Source: Streptosporangium sp. NBC_01756
Lineage (GTDB): Bacteria > Actinomycetota > Actinomycetes > Streptosporangiales > Streptosporangiaceae
DNA: 64,000 bases
Reading direction: 5' to 3'
NCBI RefSeq assembly: GCF_035917975.1
Contig: NZ_CP109130.1
Span: 5,332,001-5,396,000, forward strand
In this document: one piece after another, positions 44,683 through 52,703 of the stretch
Layout: the number at the start of each line of letters is the position of its first letter
How positions within the stretch are numbered: position 1 is the first letter of the stretch
Translations under genes and position numbers: made by a program
Notes under the pieces: model-generated
Told to the model about the DNA's origin: nothing
Databases searched by the model: none
The model's input: only the letters and a program-made list of their open reading frames with translations

Positions 44683-45504
44683 ATGGCGGATGGCTCGTCA
44701 GGCATGGAGGCGTCGTATCGAAAGGTAGCTACGGCCATTCCCGCCCCAATTTCACAGAAGATCACGCTTTACCCCGCCGAGGACCGGTTCTTCGGCCCTC
44801 GACCCGCCGTCCTCGTCCTGCCCGGCGGCGGCTTCCGGGAACTTCCACCGCACGAGGGCGAAGGCTACGCGCGCTGGCTGTCCGGCCTCGGCATCCACGC
44901 CTTCGTCCTTTCCTACCGGCTGCTGCCGGACCGGTTCCCGGCCCCGCTCGAAGACGCCCGGGCCGGGTTGGACCACATCCGCGACGGTGACCACGGCCTC
45001 GACGTCGGCCGGGTCGGCGTTATCGGATCAAGTGCGGGCGGCCAACTCGCCGGCCTGCTCATGACCGGCCAGGTTCTGTCCATCGAGGAGGGCGTCGCCG
45101 ACCCGCCCCGACCGGACTTCGCGATCCTGGCCTATGCGCTGGCCGACCTCGACCTGCTGCCGCCGCCGGTGGTCGAGAACCTGCTGGGTGACCTGCTGCC
45201 CATCAAGGACGAGCTATCCCCGGCCAAGCATGTGGACGCGTCGGTGTGTCCGACTTTCGTATGGGCCACCGCTCAGGACCCGCCGGGCTTGCCCAACGCG
45301 CTGGAGTGGACCCGGGCGCTGGCGGCCGCCGCGGTACCGGTGGAGTTGCACGTCTACCCGGGCGGCAGCCACGGCATCGGCCTCGCCGACGGCGTGGAAT
45401 ACGGCGGCGAGCCGCATAAATTCATTGCGCGCGAGCCGCACACCGCGTCCTGGACGACCGCGTGCGCCGCCTGGCTGCGACGGGAGGGCGTCCTTGCCGA
45501 CTGA
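44683..45504 (+). CDS. Alpha/beta hydrolase (acetyl-esterase-like)
   Basis: A 273-residue esterase-like hydrolase. The oxyanion region is VLVLPGGGFRELPPHEG, the nucleophile elbow is GVIGSSAGGQLAG, and the catalytic His is in YPGGSHGIGLA; an Asp is likely near TAQDPPG. ATG 44683 is chosen; 44704 is also possible. A TATAGT box near 44656 with GTGACA upstream may be the promoter. It is followed by and overlaps a hemerythrin-domain gene by 11 bp. Related to xylan esterase/BD-FAE-type enzymes; substrate unknown. Confidence 0.78.
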   Translation: MADGSSGMEASYRKVATAIPAPISQKITLYPAEDRFFGPRPAVLVLPGGGFRELPPHEGEGYARWLSGLGIHAFVLSYRLLPDRFPAPLEDARAGLDHIRDGDHGLDVGRVGVIGSSAGGQLAGLLMTGQVLSIEEGVADPPRPDFAILAYALADLDLLPPPVVENLLGDLLPIKDELSPAKHVDASVCPTFVWATAQDPPGLPNALEWTRALAAAAVPVELHVYPGGSHGIGLADGVEYGGEPHKFIAREPHTASWTTACAAWLRREGVLAD

Positions 45505-45955
45505 CCGCGTTACCGCCTGGGGCGGAGAACTGCAGCGGGTGCACGGCAAGCTGCGCAATGCGTTGGCACTGGCGCGCGCGGGACTGGACGGCGGCGACCC
45601 CGCCGACGCCACTACCGACCTGCTGTTGTTCTGCCACGGGTTCTGCGCCGCCCTGTCCGGCCACCATCGCGCCGAGGACGGTTCGCTGTTCCCGGAACTG
45701 GTACGGGCGCGACCCGACCTGGCGCCGGTGGTCGCGAAGCTGACTCAGGACCACAACATGATCGAGCACCTCATCGGTGAATTGCGGAAGGCGGTGGCCG
45801 ACTCGACCGACCCGGAGGTGGCACACCGTCACCTGGACGGGATCGAGGCGGTCATGGAGACGCACTTCAAGTACGAGGAGAAGCAACTGGGAGCGGTGCT
45901 GGACGGCATGGACGCCGACTTCGATCGCACCGAGATCTTCGGCCCGATCAGCTGA
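45494..45955 (+). CDS. Hemerythrin-domain protein
   Basis: A 153-residue four-helix protein with the His/Glu ligand pattern of hemerythrin HHE domains: HGKLRNAL, HGFCAALSGHHRAEDGSLFPEL, DHNMIEHLIGEL and METHFKYEEKQL. It should bind a di-iron centre and sense or carry oxygen or NO. TTG 45494 is preferred, with GGAGGG five bases upstream inside the end of the hydrolase gene. The pairing with a hydrolase is unexplained. Confidence 0.82.
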   Translation: MPTDRVTAWGGELQRVHGKLRNALALARAGLDGGDPADATTDLLLFCHGFCAALSGHHRAEDGSLFPELVRARPDLAPVVAKLTQDHNMIEHLIGELRKAVADSTDPEVAHRHLDGIEAVMETHFKYEEKQLGAVLDGMDADFDRTEIFGPIS

Positions 45956-46105
45956 GCCGCGTCCCGGTCGCGCCGCCCGCCGACGGCGCGACCGGGAACC
46001 CGCCTGGGTTCGACCTGAACCGCCACCGCCTCGCCCGGGTCCCTGAACCGCGACCGGCCCTGAGACGCCATTTCACCTGGCGTGATCTTGTGGGATCCGC
46101 GGGTG

Positions 46106-46210
46106 ATGACCGCCGGGCCTGTCGAGCGGATGGCACCGGAGGATCTGTGGGAGTTGTTTCAACGGGTCGTTCCGACGGTCCTCCCAATGACCGGACCGAC
46201 ATCGCTGGGT
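46106..46210 (+). pseudogene. IS5-type transposase N-terminal remnant
   Basis: About 35 codons read MTAGPVERMAPEDLWELFQRVVP, the typical start of IS5-family transposases (LWELF...P). After that the frame drifts into unrelated sequence with a Pro run. No catalytic DDE residues survive. A dead end of an insertion sequence. Confidence 0.55.
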
Positions 46211-46328
46211 CGTGGAACAGACCATGTCCTGGCTATCCGGCTGTCGCCGCCTCCACCGCCGCTACGAGCACAAACCGCACACTTACTCGCCTTCACCACT
46301 ATCACTGCGACCCTCGTATGCCACTTCG

Positions 46329-46545
46329 CTGGACGTGACCTGCCGTCATTGACCAGGAGTTCTTCTGGGTCGGTGGCGCGGGCGAAGCGGTGAACGGTGT
46401 TGCGGGCCAGACCCAGCTTTGCGGCAATGGCGCGAATGGGGATCCCTTGGGTCGGAAGGTCGTGAACGGCCGCATGCCGCTGGCGGGTTCGCTCGGCGAT
46501 TCGTCCCTTGCGTAGGACCGGAACGGCAGCGGGGAGTCCCATAAC
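46329..46545 (-). pseudogene. ISL3-type transposase internal remnant
   Basis: About 70 codons contain GRIAERTRQRHAAVHDLPTQGIPIRAIAAKLGLARNTVHRFARATDPEELL, the internal helix-turn-helix region of ISL3-family transposases (RTRxRHAAVHxL...NTVxRFARA). Neither the N-terminal zinc finger nor the DDE domain is present. It lies tail to tail with the IS5 relic, so at least two elements collapsed here. Confidence 0.7.
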
Positions 46546-46607
46546 GTCTTGAGCTGCGGGTTCGGCGTGGGCCTGCATTGAACCGTCCGGAACGATGCCA
46601 GGTCGAT

Positions 46608-46650
46608 CTTCTAATCCGACGGTCGCAGGTTCGAATCCTGCAGGGCGCGC
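46608..46650 (+). other. 3' half of a tRNA-Arg (anticodon TCT), probable att site
   Basis: The segment begins at the anticodon loop (CTTCTAA, anticodon at 46610-46612) and continues through the variable loop, a perfect T-arm (GCAGG-TTCGAAT-CCTGC) and the 3' acceptor strand. The matching 5' acceptor strand and D-arm are absent upstream. Its native-looking terminator follows. A 3' tRNA half of this length is the usual core left at the end of an integrated element. Confidence 0.75.
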
Positions 46651-46656
46651 TCTCCA

Positions 46657-46690
46657 GGCCAGGTCATCTAGCCGCTGACCTGGTCTTTTT
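46657..46690 (+). terminator. Rho-independent terminator after the tRNA-Arg half
   Basis: GGCCAGGTCA (46657-46666) pairs with TGACCTGGTC (46676-46685) around a 9-nt loop, followed by a T-run to 46690. It is the standard terminator of a tRNA gene, kept although the 5' half of the tRNA is gone. Confidence 0.8.
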
Positions 46691-47038
46691 CATGTCACCG
46701 GCCCAAGCCACTCATGCAGCCGCAGGCAGTCAGATGCAGCCGTATGCCACCGGTCGCGGAACATACGCGGAATGCTCTTGGTCGTGTTTTCCCAGGTGGG
46801 GCCGGGGATTTCGGAGGCGTGCGGAACGATTACGGGGCTGGAACGACGAAGGACCCCGAGAGTCCCGGGGTCCTGTCGGTACGTGGTGCTGGTGTCGTCA
46901 TGCGGCGAGCGCGTCAAGCGGCGGCGTGCCGCGCCGCCGCGCAGCCCGAGCTTGCGGCTCGCACGCTGCGCGTGCGGATGGCTGGGGGCCGTTCTCGCGC
47001 GCCCACCGCTCGGGCCGCGAATTGCGAGGACCGAACGT
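46691..47038. other. Region without a supported gene
   Basis: About 350 bases downstream of the tRNA half. It has a hairpin at 46850-46874 (9-bp arms, 7-nt loop) of terminator type and a very GC-rich stretch. Open frames exist on both strands but none shows codon bias or recognisable motifs. It may be decayed mobile-element sequence. Confidence 0.45.
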
Positions 47039-47455
47039 CTAATGAGTTGGGGCGCGATTGGGGGTGAGCGCATCGGCGGGCGCTGCCCACTCGACGAACT
47101 GGATCACGATGCCGTTGGGGTCGGTGATCTGAAAGAGCCGCTCCCCCCAGGGCTCTTCGCGTAGCGGCATGGTGATGGCAACTCCTTCGGCGCGCAGACG
47201 CTTCTCCTCGGTTTCGAGGTCGGTGAGGGTGAAGGCCAGGATGAGGCCGGAGGCGTGCTGGTCACGCTGCTCGGTCGGCAGGACCTCGGTGCCGCGCCGT
47301 AGCAGGACGATGTCGACAGCCGCGTCGTCGCGGGTGAGGGAGGCGAACCCGTCCGCCGCCATGGCCTGCCGGTAACCGAGGTGGGTGGTGAAGAAGTCGC
47401 TGGAGGCGTCCACGTCGTTGACGGTGAGCGACAGGGTGGAAGTACTGATGCGCAT
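47039..47455 (-). CDS. VOC-family (glyoxalase-like) protein
   Basis: A 138-residue vicinal-oxygen-chelate protein with two beta-alpha-beta-beta-beta modules: STLSLTVNDVDASSDFFTTHLGYRQ at the start and ERLFQITDPNGIVIQFVEW at the end. The E/Q ligand in the last strand is Q. The family includes glyoxalases, dioxygenases and resistance proteins; function not assignable. ATG 47455. A truncated copy of the same gene lies upstream. Confidence 0.8.
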   Translation of the reverse strand: MRISTSTLSLTVNDVDASSDFFTTHLGYRQAMAADGFASLTRDDAAVDIVLLRRGTEVLPTEQRDQHASGLILAFTLTDLETEEKRLRAEGVAITMPLREEPWGERLFQITDPNGIVIQFVEWAAPADALTPNRAPTH

Positions 47456-47634
47456 GGAAACCCTTTTGGTCGGAGCAGATGCGGTGTTGACAGGCGGTGC
47501 TGACGGGGCGGAACGCCGGAGGTTCAGTACGAGCGTCGGCGCGGACGGTTGTGCGATCCTCGACGCTCGTTGTGACGCGGGACGTTGGGGAGGGACTGTG
47601 GGGGGCGCTTGCCCTGACGGAGCGGGCCGGTGGT

Positions 47635-47769
47635 CGAAGTGCCGCGACTGTGGGAGACGAACCCCTCGGCGTTCATCGCCTCCCGAAAGCCCAGGTGGGT
47701 GGTGAAGAACCGGCTGGAGGCGTCCACGTCGTCGACGACGGGTGACACGGTAGAGGCGATGATGTTCAC
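47635..47769 (-). pseudogene. Truncated duplicate of the VOC gene
   Basis: About 45 codons starting at GTG 47769 encode TVSPVVDDVDASSRFFTTHLGFREAMNAEGFVS, clearly homologous to the first module of the intact gene at 47039. The rest of the domain is lost and the frame continues into unrelated sequence. Same strand, 180 bp upstream of the intact copy, so it is a partial tandem duplication. Confidence 0.75.
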
Positions 47770-47951
47770 GTTGACTCCTATGGTTGCTGGGATGCGATTT
47801 CGTGTCGAAGTCCTCGTCCTGGTCAGCCGGTGGTACGGCCATGCAGCACCAGGGCTCAGATGAGGCAGTCGAATGCGGTGGCGGCGACCACTGCGCGGAC
47901 GAATGTTCCATTCACGGCGGCCGCCGGGCGGGGAGTCGGTGCCGGAGCCGG

Positions 47952-48812
47952 TCAGCCGGTGGTTCCGGGGGCGAGGACGGCGTGTTCGGCGGCGCGGCTG
48001 ACCTGTTCCCAGCCGGTCCAGGTGTCCATTCGCCGGCGGGAGATGTCGAAGGCCAGGTCGTAGACCATGCTGCCGAGTAGCAGTCGCAGCGGCGGGTCCT
48101 CGCTGTCAACCAGTTTCAGTACCGCCTCGGCGGCCAGGTGCGGCTCGCTGTCGATCGAGCCTTCGGCCCACTGCTTTTCCAGCTCGGCGCGTAGCGGGCT
48201 GTACGGTTCCGAGGGCGTGGTCGAGGTCATGCTGGTGTACAGGTCGGTCCAGTAGCCGCCGGGCTGGACGATGGTCAGCTTGACGCCAAACTGCGCGGCT
48301 TCCATGGCCAGTGCCTCGCTCATGCCCTCCAGCGCGAACTTGCTCGCGCTGTACATCCCGGTGGTCGGGAAGCCGCCGAGGGCGGCGATGCTGGAGATCT
48401 GCACGATGTGGCCCGAGCCCTGTGCGCGCAGGTGCGGCAATACGGCCTGGCAGACCCACATCGCCCCGAAGAGGTTGACCTCCATCTGAGCGCGGGCCTC
48501 GGCTTCGGTGAACTCCTCGATCATGCCCGAGGACATGATCCCGGCGTTGTTCACCACGACGTCCAGTCGACCGAAGTGCTCGACGGCGGTGGCCACGGCG
48601 GCGAACACCGCGGCGCGGTCGGTCACGTCCAAGGGAAGGACCAGCAGCCGGTCTCCGTAGCGGTCGTCGAAGTCTTGCGGCGCGATGGTGCGGGCGGCGG
48701 CGACCACTCGATCGCCGCGCTCCAGCGCGGCCAGGGTGAACGCGCGGCCCAGGCCGCGGCCGGCGCCGGTGATGAACCAGGTGCGCGAGGGGGTGGTGGC
48801 TGGGGTGCGCAT
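47952..48812 (-). CDS. Short-chain dehydrogenase/reductase
   Basis: A 286-residue classical SDR. The cofactor motif is TWFITGAGRGLGRAF, NNAGIM is near residue 90, and the catalytic Ser-Tyr-Lys is in ISSIAALGGFPTTGMYSASKFALEG. The Arg residues after the glycine motif suggest NADP(H). It is divergent from a TetR regulator that probably represses it. The substrate is unknown; the C-terminus is typical of the group annotated as oxidoreductases acting on ketones or aldehydes. Confidence 0.9.
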   Translation of the reverse strand: MRTPATTPSRTWFITGAGRGLGRAFTLAALERGDRVVAAARTIAPQDFDDRYGDRLLVLPLDVTDRAAVFAAVATAVEHFGRLDVVVNNAGIMSSGMIEEFTEAEARAQMEVNLFGAMWVCQAVLPHLRAQGSGHIVQISSIAALGGFPTTGMYSASKFALEGMSEALAMEAAQFGVKLTIVQPGGYWTDLYTSMTSTTPSEPYSPLRAELEKQWAEGSIDSEPHLAAEAVLKLVDSEDPPLRLLLGSMVYDLAFDISRRRMDTWTGWEQVSRAAEHAVLAPGTTG

Positions 48813-48852
48813 ATGCGGGGCTCCGATCGTTCGTTACGCCATTCAGACGAGC

Positions 48853-48928
48853 CGAGACGATTCGTCTCGACTTATGGCGACGACCATACTGGGCTATATC
48901 TGGCCTGTCAAGACGGTCCGTATCGTCT
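48853..48928. promoter_or_regulatory. Likely TetR operators between SDR and tetR
   Basis: Site 1 is a perfect palindrome, CGAGACGA-T-TCGTCTCG (48853-48869). Site 2 at 48911-48928 is an imperfect copy with the same AGACG/CGTCT half-sites at wider spacing. Both lie in the 139-bp divergent gap, one near each start, as expected for a TetR protein that controls itself and the SDR. Confidence 0.6.
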
Positions 48929-48951
48929 AGGTCTTTGTTAGGTTTGGCCAC

Positions 48952-49560
48952 ATGACGACACCTCGCAAGATCTCCTCCAACGCGGCCCGCCGCAGCGAAG
49001 CCTCCCGGCGGGCCATCCTCACCGCAGCGTTCGACCTGGTCCACGAGGTTGGATACGCCAAGCTGAGCATCGAGGGCATCGCCGCGCGGGCCGGTGTCGG
49101 CAAGCAGACGATCTACCGCTGGTGGCCCTCCAAGGGAACAGTGCTCTTCGACGCCTTCCTCATGCTCAGCGGCGAACCGGACGGCGAGGCCGCCCTACCC
49201 GACACCGGAGACCTGGAGGCCGACCTGAAGACGGTCCTGCGCGCCACGGTCGCGGAGTTGAACGATCCGCGCTACGACGAGCCGCTGCGCGCCCTCAACA
49301 CCGAGATCGCGCACGATCCGGAGCTGGCCGCCGCCTACGTCGAACGGCTGGACGGACCGATGAAGGAGCTCAAGAAACAACGACTGCGCGGCGCCCAGCG
49401 GGCCGGGCAACTGGCCAGGGACCTCGACCTCGACGTGGCCGTCGAGATGCTGTGGGGCCCACTGCTCAACCGATGGCTGCAGCGCAGCGGACCGCTCACC
49501 CCCGAATACGCCGACACCATCGTCGAGACCGCCCTCAACGGACTACTCCCACGCCGGTGA
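48952..49560 (+). CDS. TetR-family transcriptional regulator
   Basis: A 202-residue TetR repressor. The HTH is SIEGIAARAGVGKQTIYRWWPSK at about 45-67. The C-terminal domain has the TetR_C-type ending LLNRWLQRSGPLTPEYADTIVETAL. The ATG is followed by a basic stretch (PRKISSNAARRSEASRR). It is divergent from the SDR gene with palindromes between, so local repression is likely; the ligand is unknown. Confidence 0.9.
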   Translation: MTTPRKISSNAARRSEASRRAILTAAFDLVHEVGYAKLSIEGIAARAGVGKQTIYRWWPSKGTVLFDAFLMLSGEPDGEAALPDTGDLEADLKTVLRATVAELNDPRYDEPLRALNTEIAHDPELAAAYVERLDGPMKELKKQRLRGAQRAGQLARDLDLDVAVEMLWGPLLNRWLQRSGPLTPEYADTIVETALNGLLPRR

Positions 49561-49596
49561 GGCTTGGCTGGGACTGAAGTTCCTGGGTTGCCCCCC

Positions 49597-49696
49597 GGTT
49601 CACGTGAGAACGAGTTCTGAGATGAAATCGGACCTCCGTCGTCCCCTGCCAATGCCTTGTCGATCTTGATCTCAGAATGGTTCGTTTGTGAGAACC
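49597..49696. mobile_element. MITE-like element with imperfect 33-35-bp inverted repeats
   Basis: The left end (49597-49629) and the reverse complement of the right end (49662-49696) share GGTTC, AACGA, an exact TTCTGAGAT and a trailing ATC. The interior is about 32 bp and cannot encode protein. It resembles a miniature inverted-repeat element or a deletion product of an IS. It lies in an otherwise gene-free stretch from 49561 to 49858 between the TetR and sigma factor genes. Confidence 0.55.
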
Positions 49697-49858
49697 AGCG
49701 CCGGTAAGCAGAGCCGGCAGCTAGTCAAGATCAACGCCGTTTGGGGCTCGTGTCGTGATTCTTACGTCCACCCCAACCTGGCTCGGAAAACAGGGAAGGG
49801 GGGTGCGACCATCGGGCAAGAAGGGATGTCCTGTCCTTCCGGCCTGGGAGACCCTTGC

Positions 49859-50395
49859 ATGATCGCTGTCCCTGACACCGCCTCGGTCGTCGATCCCGAG
49901 CGGTTCGGCACCGTCTTCGACGCGCACTACGAGGAGATCCGCCGCTACATCGGACGGCGGCTCGACCTCGACGTCGCCGAGGACCTGGCCGCCGAGACCT
50001 TCTTGATCGCGTTCCGCCGACGCGACCGGTTCGACCCCGCGCGGGGCGGAGTCCGGCCCTGGTTGTACGGCATCGCCACCAACCTGATCGGCCGCCACCG
50101 CAGGGCCGAGCTGCGCCGCTACCGGGCGCTGGCCAGAACGGGGCCGCCACCCGACGACGACGGCCACGACCAGCGGGTCGTCGACCGCGTCATGGCGGGG
50201 GTGACGGTCGGCCGGCTCTCGGGGGCGCTGGCACGGCTGTCCAAGGGCGAGCGCGACGTGGTGCTGCTCGTCGCCTACGGCGGGCTGACCTACGAGGAGG
50301 TCGCCGAGGCGCTCGGGGTCGCCTACGGCACCGTCGCCTCCCGGCTCAGCCGGGCCAGGACCAAGCTGCACAAGTCACTGGGAGTGGAGGTCTGA
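49859..50395 (+). CDS. ECF sigma-70 family factor
   Basis: A 178-residue sigma factor. Region 2 is FDAHYEEIRRYIGRRLDLDVAEDLAAETFLIAFRRRDRF, and region 4 is LSKGERDVVLLVAYGGLTYEEVAEALGVAYGTVASRLSRARTKL. ATG 49859 has GGGAG eight bases before it; an upstream ATG at 49826 is less well placed. It abuts the next gene with no gap. The C-terminal end is short, without the SnoaL extension of some ECF groups. Confidence 0.9.
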   Translation: MIAVPDTASVVDPERFGTVFDAHYEEIRRYIGRRLDLDVAEDLAAETFLIAFRRRDRFDPARGGVRPWLYGIATNLIGRHRRAELRRYRALARTGPPPDDDGHDQRVVDRVMAGVTVGRLSGALARLSKGERDVVLLVAYGGLTYEEVAEALGVAYGTVASRLSRARTKLHKSLGVEV

Positions 50396-51520
50396 ATGAA
50401 CGAGTTCAAGATCATTGACCGGGTGATGCCAGATGTTCCGCCCTCCGACCCCGGGAGGGCCGCCGAGGCCAGGGCCAGGGTGCTGAACGGCGGGCGGCGC
50501 CGGCGGGTCTCCGCGTGGACGGGGGTCCTGGTCGCGTCGGCCGCGACCGTCGCCGTGATCGGCGCGATCGCGGTCGTCCCCAGGCTGGGGGGCGGCCCGG
50601 TCGCCACGGTGACCCAGACGAGTGCCGAGGAGGTGCTCTCCGCCGCCGCCGACCGGCTGGCCCGGCGGCAGGAGGCGACCGGCGGCCGATACTGGCGTAG
50701 AGAGATGGAACAGGTCTACCGGCAACGGATCAGCGTCGGGGGACGCGAGTTCGTCGCCGAGGACCGCGTCAAGGATGTCCTGTGGAACGGGATCGACCGG
50801 AACAAGGTCACAGTGGTCAGCGGGCTCGACACCCGGCCCTTCACCGCCGCCGACAGGGCCGAGTGGGAGAAGGCGGGCTCGCCCCGGCTCTGCGGATCGG
50901 ACACCGACTGCCAGAACGACATGATTCCCATGGGGAAGACCCGGTATCTCGTCAGCAGCGAGAAAGAGGGCCTCGAACAGTCGACCTTGGAGTTGAGCGT
51001 GAGGGAGCTCCTTGACCTGCCACACGACCCGGCGGAGCTTAAGGTGAAACTGCTGTCGTACTGGCCCGCCGAGCGGGAGGCCATGAAGGACACGCAATCC
51101 AGGTCCCCGACGCAGGTGAAGCTCCCCGAGCGGGACTACTGGCTGTGGGGGCTGGGCGAGCGTCTCCTCCTGGACGCCCCGACCACCCCGGGAACCCGGG
51201 CGGCCGTGTATCACATGCTCGCCGGACTCCCCGGAGTGCGGATCACGGACGAGATCCGCGACATCGAAGGGCGGGTGGGGGTGGCCATCCTGCGCGGAGG
51301 AGCCAACGGCGAGGGGGAGGAGCAGATCGTCATCGACCGGGAGACCGGCGACCTGCTGGCGACCCAGGACGTGCTGCCCGTCCCGACCGCCGACCAGGGG
51401 AACATCCCGCCGGGCATCGTTTACATGTCCCAGGTGATCAAGAAGCTCGGCTGGACCGACGACCGACCTGTCATCCCCGAGGGCTGCGGGCCGGACCAGA
51501 AGGGGGAGTGCCTGCGCTGA
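50396..51520 (+). CDS. CU044_5270-family membrane protein (sigma partner)
   Basis: A 374-residue protein with a short cytoplasmic N-terminus (about 1-40), one membrane helix (WTGVLVASAATVAVIGAIAVV, about 40-60) and a large external domain with three Cys residues (CGSDTDC, then CGPDQKGEC at the end). The organisation ECF sigma then CU044_5270-family protein is common in actinomycetes and such proteins are thought to act as anti-sigma-like sensors. No zinc-finger anti-sigma motif is visible, so the mechanism is open. Confidence 0.82.
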   Translation: MNEFKIIDRVMPDVPPSDPGRAAEARARVLNGGRRRRVSAWTGVLVASAATVAVIGAIAVVPRLGGGPVATVTQTSAEEVLSAAADRLARRQEATGGRYWRREMEQVYRQRISVGGREFVAEDRVKDVLWNGIDRNKVTVVSGLDTRPFTAADRAEWEKAGSPRLCGSDTDCQNDMIPMGKTRYLVSSEKEGLEQSTLELSVRELLDLPHDPAELKVKLLSYWPAEREAMKDTQSRSPTQVKLPERDYWLWGLGERLLLDAPTTPGTRAAVYHMLAGLPGVRITDEIRDIEGRVGVAILRGGANGEGEEQIVIDRETGDLLATQDVLPVPTADQGNIPPGIVYMSQVIKKLGWTDDRPVIPEGCGPDQKGECLR

Positions 51521-51621
51521 ACCGGCCGCGCACGTATGACGGCGTCGAGCCCTGTCACAGGCCTCAGCCGTACTGACGTCACGGGTGAGGCGCGTATGAC
51601 GGCCGGTGGAGTCAGTCCGGC

Positions 51622-52467
51622 TCAGTTGCGGCGCAGGGTGCGGCGGATCAGCCAGCCGGCCAGCACGAGCCCGGCCAGGCCGGCGGCCACCGGGGCGGCG
51701 CGCTTGAGCAGGGGGATGCCCGCGATCTCCATGAGGTCGAGGGCCTCCTCCTCGGGGGTGAGCGAGGTGCGGGAGGTGCCGGCCGGGTGGGCGTCGAGGC
51801 CACGGGTCTTCTCCGTCATGACCACCTCCGGGGAGGACGGGACGGCGGTGAGGTGACGGACCGGCTCGTTCTTCTCGAAGAGCTCGTCGTACTCGCCGAA
51901 GTCCTCCCCCTCCGAGTCGGTGGCGTCCTGCGGCCTCGCGGTTTCCTCCGCGCCCTCGGTGATCTGCTCGGCCGTGCCCTGCACGGGGACCAGTGAGGGA
52001 AGGCCCGAGAGGCCCGGGTTCTCCCTGAGCAGCTCGGCGAGGTTGGCCGCGAACCTGTCGATCAGCTTGCCGCCGACCTCGGCCATCACGCCCCGGCCGA
52101 ACTGGGCCGGGCGGCCGGTCACGCTGAAGGAGGTCTCGACCGTGACCCGGGTGTCCGCGCCGGCCGGGTGCAGCCGCGCGGTGACCGTGGCACCGGCGGT
52201 GCCCGCTCCCCGCGACTCCTTACCGGAGGCCCTGATGGTCAGGACGTGTGCGTCCTTGTCCACATCCTCGAACGCGGCGTCACCCAGGTAGGTCACCGTG
52301 ATCGGCCCGACCTTGACCTTCATCCGGCCGGTGAAGGAGTCGCCGTCCACTGTGTCGACGGCGGCCCCCGGCAGGCAGGGCGCGACCCGTTCGACGTCGA
52401 GCAGCACCGACCACGCCTGCTCGACCGGCACCGGAACCGTGAACTCGTGCTCGAATCGCATCGCCAT
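51622..52467 (-). CDS. coxG: CoxG-like SRPBCC protein with C-terminal membrane helix
   Basis: A 281-residue protein. Residues 1-150 are an SRPBCC/CoxG domain (MRFEHEFTVPVPVEQAWSVLLDVERVAPCLPGA). An acidic disordered linker follows, and the C-terminus has one membrane helix (AAPVAAGLAGLVLAGWLI) with a basic end. CoxG is thought to anchor CO dehydrogenase to the cytoplasmic membrane, and this tail-anchored layout fits. It lies 236 bp downstream of coxM on the same strand, separated by a terminator-like hairpin, so it may have its own promoter. Confidence 0.85.
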   Translation of the reverse strand: MAMRFEHEFTVPVPVEQAWSVLLDVERVAPCLPGAAVDTVDGDSFTGRMKVKVGPITVTYLGDAAFEDVDKDAHVLTIRASGKESRGAGTAGATVTARLHPAGADTRVTVETSFSVTGRPAQFGRGVMAEVGGKLIDRFAANLAELLRENPGLSGLPSLVPVQGTAEQITEGAEETARPQDATDSEGEDFGEYDELFEKNEPVRHLTAVPSSPEVVMTEKTRGLDAHPAGTSRTSLTPEEEALDLMEIAGIPLLKRAAPVAAGLAGLVLAGWLIRRTLRRN

Positions 52468-52544
52468 CGATCCGCTCCTTGCCCATCGTCCGTTTCCGTG
52501 ACACTACCGGCCACACGTGCTGGTCCTACCAGTCTGCCTGCCCC

Positions 52545-52573
52545 GCAGGCCGGGTGGCGAACTCCCGGCCTGC
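52545..52573 (-). terminator. Terminator hairpin after coxM
   Basis: GCAGGCCGGG (52545-52554) and CCCGGCCTGC (52564-52573) are exact reverse complements with a 9-nt loop. It lies in the 236-bp gap between coxM and coxG and probably ends the coxSLM transcript at least in part. Confidence 0.6.
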
Positions 52574-52703
52574 GAAACGCCGCTCAGCGGTCTTCCGCCC
52601 CGGCCGGCCGCCGCTCGGCCATCCACGGCCCGGCCATCCGCCGATCGGCAACCCATGGTCGGTCGCCCACGGCCCGCCCGCCTGCCACCCGGCGGCCGGC
52701 CGG

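Noticed and set aside
46578-47042. Open frame with RSQVRILQGA
   Set aside because: That peptide is the common translation of a tRNA T-arm; the frame is the tRNA-Arg half read as protein.
46690-47073. 127-codon minus-strand frame after the tRNA half
   Set aside because: Considered as an integrase remnant because of its position, but no Tyr or Ser recombinase motif is present.
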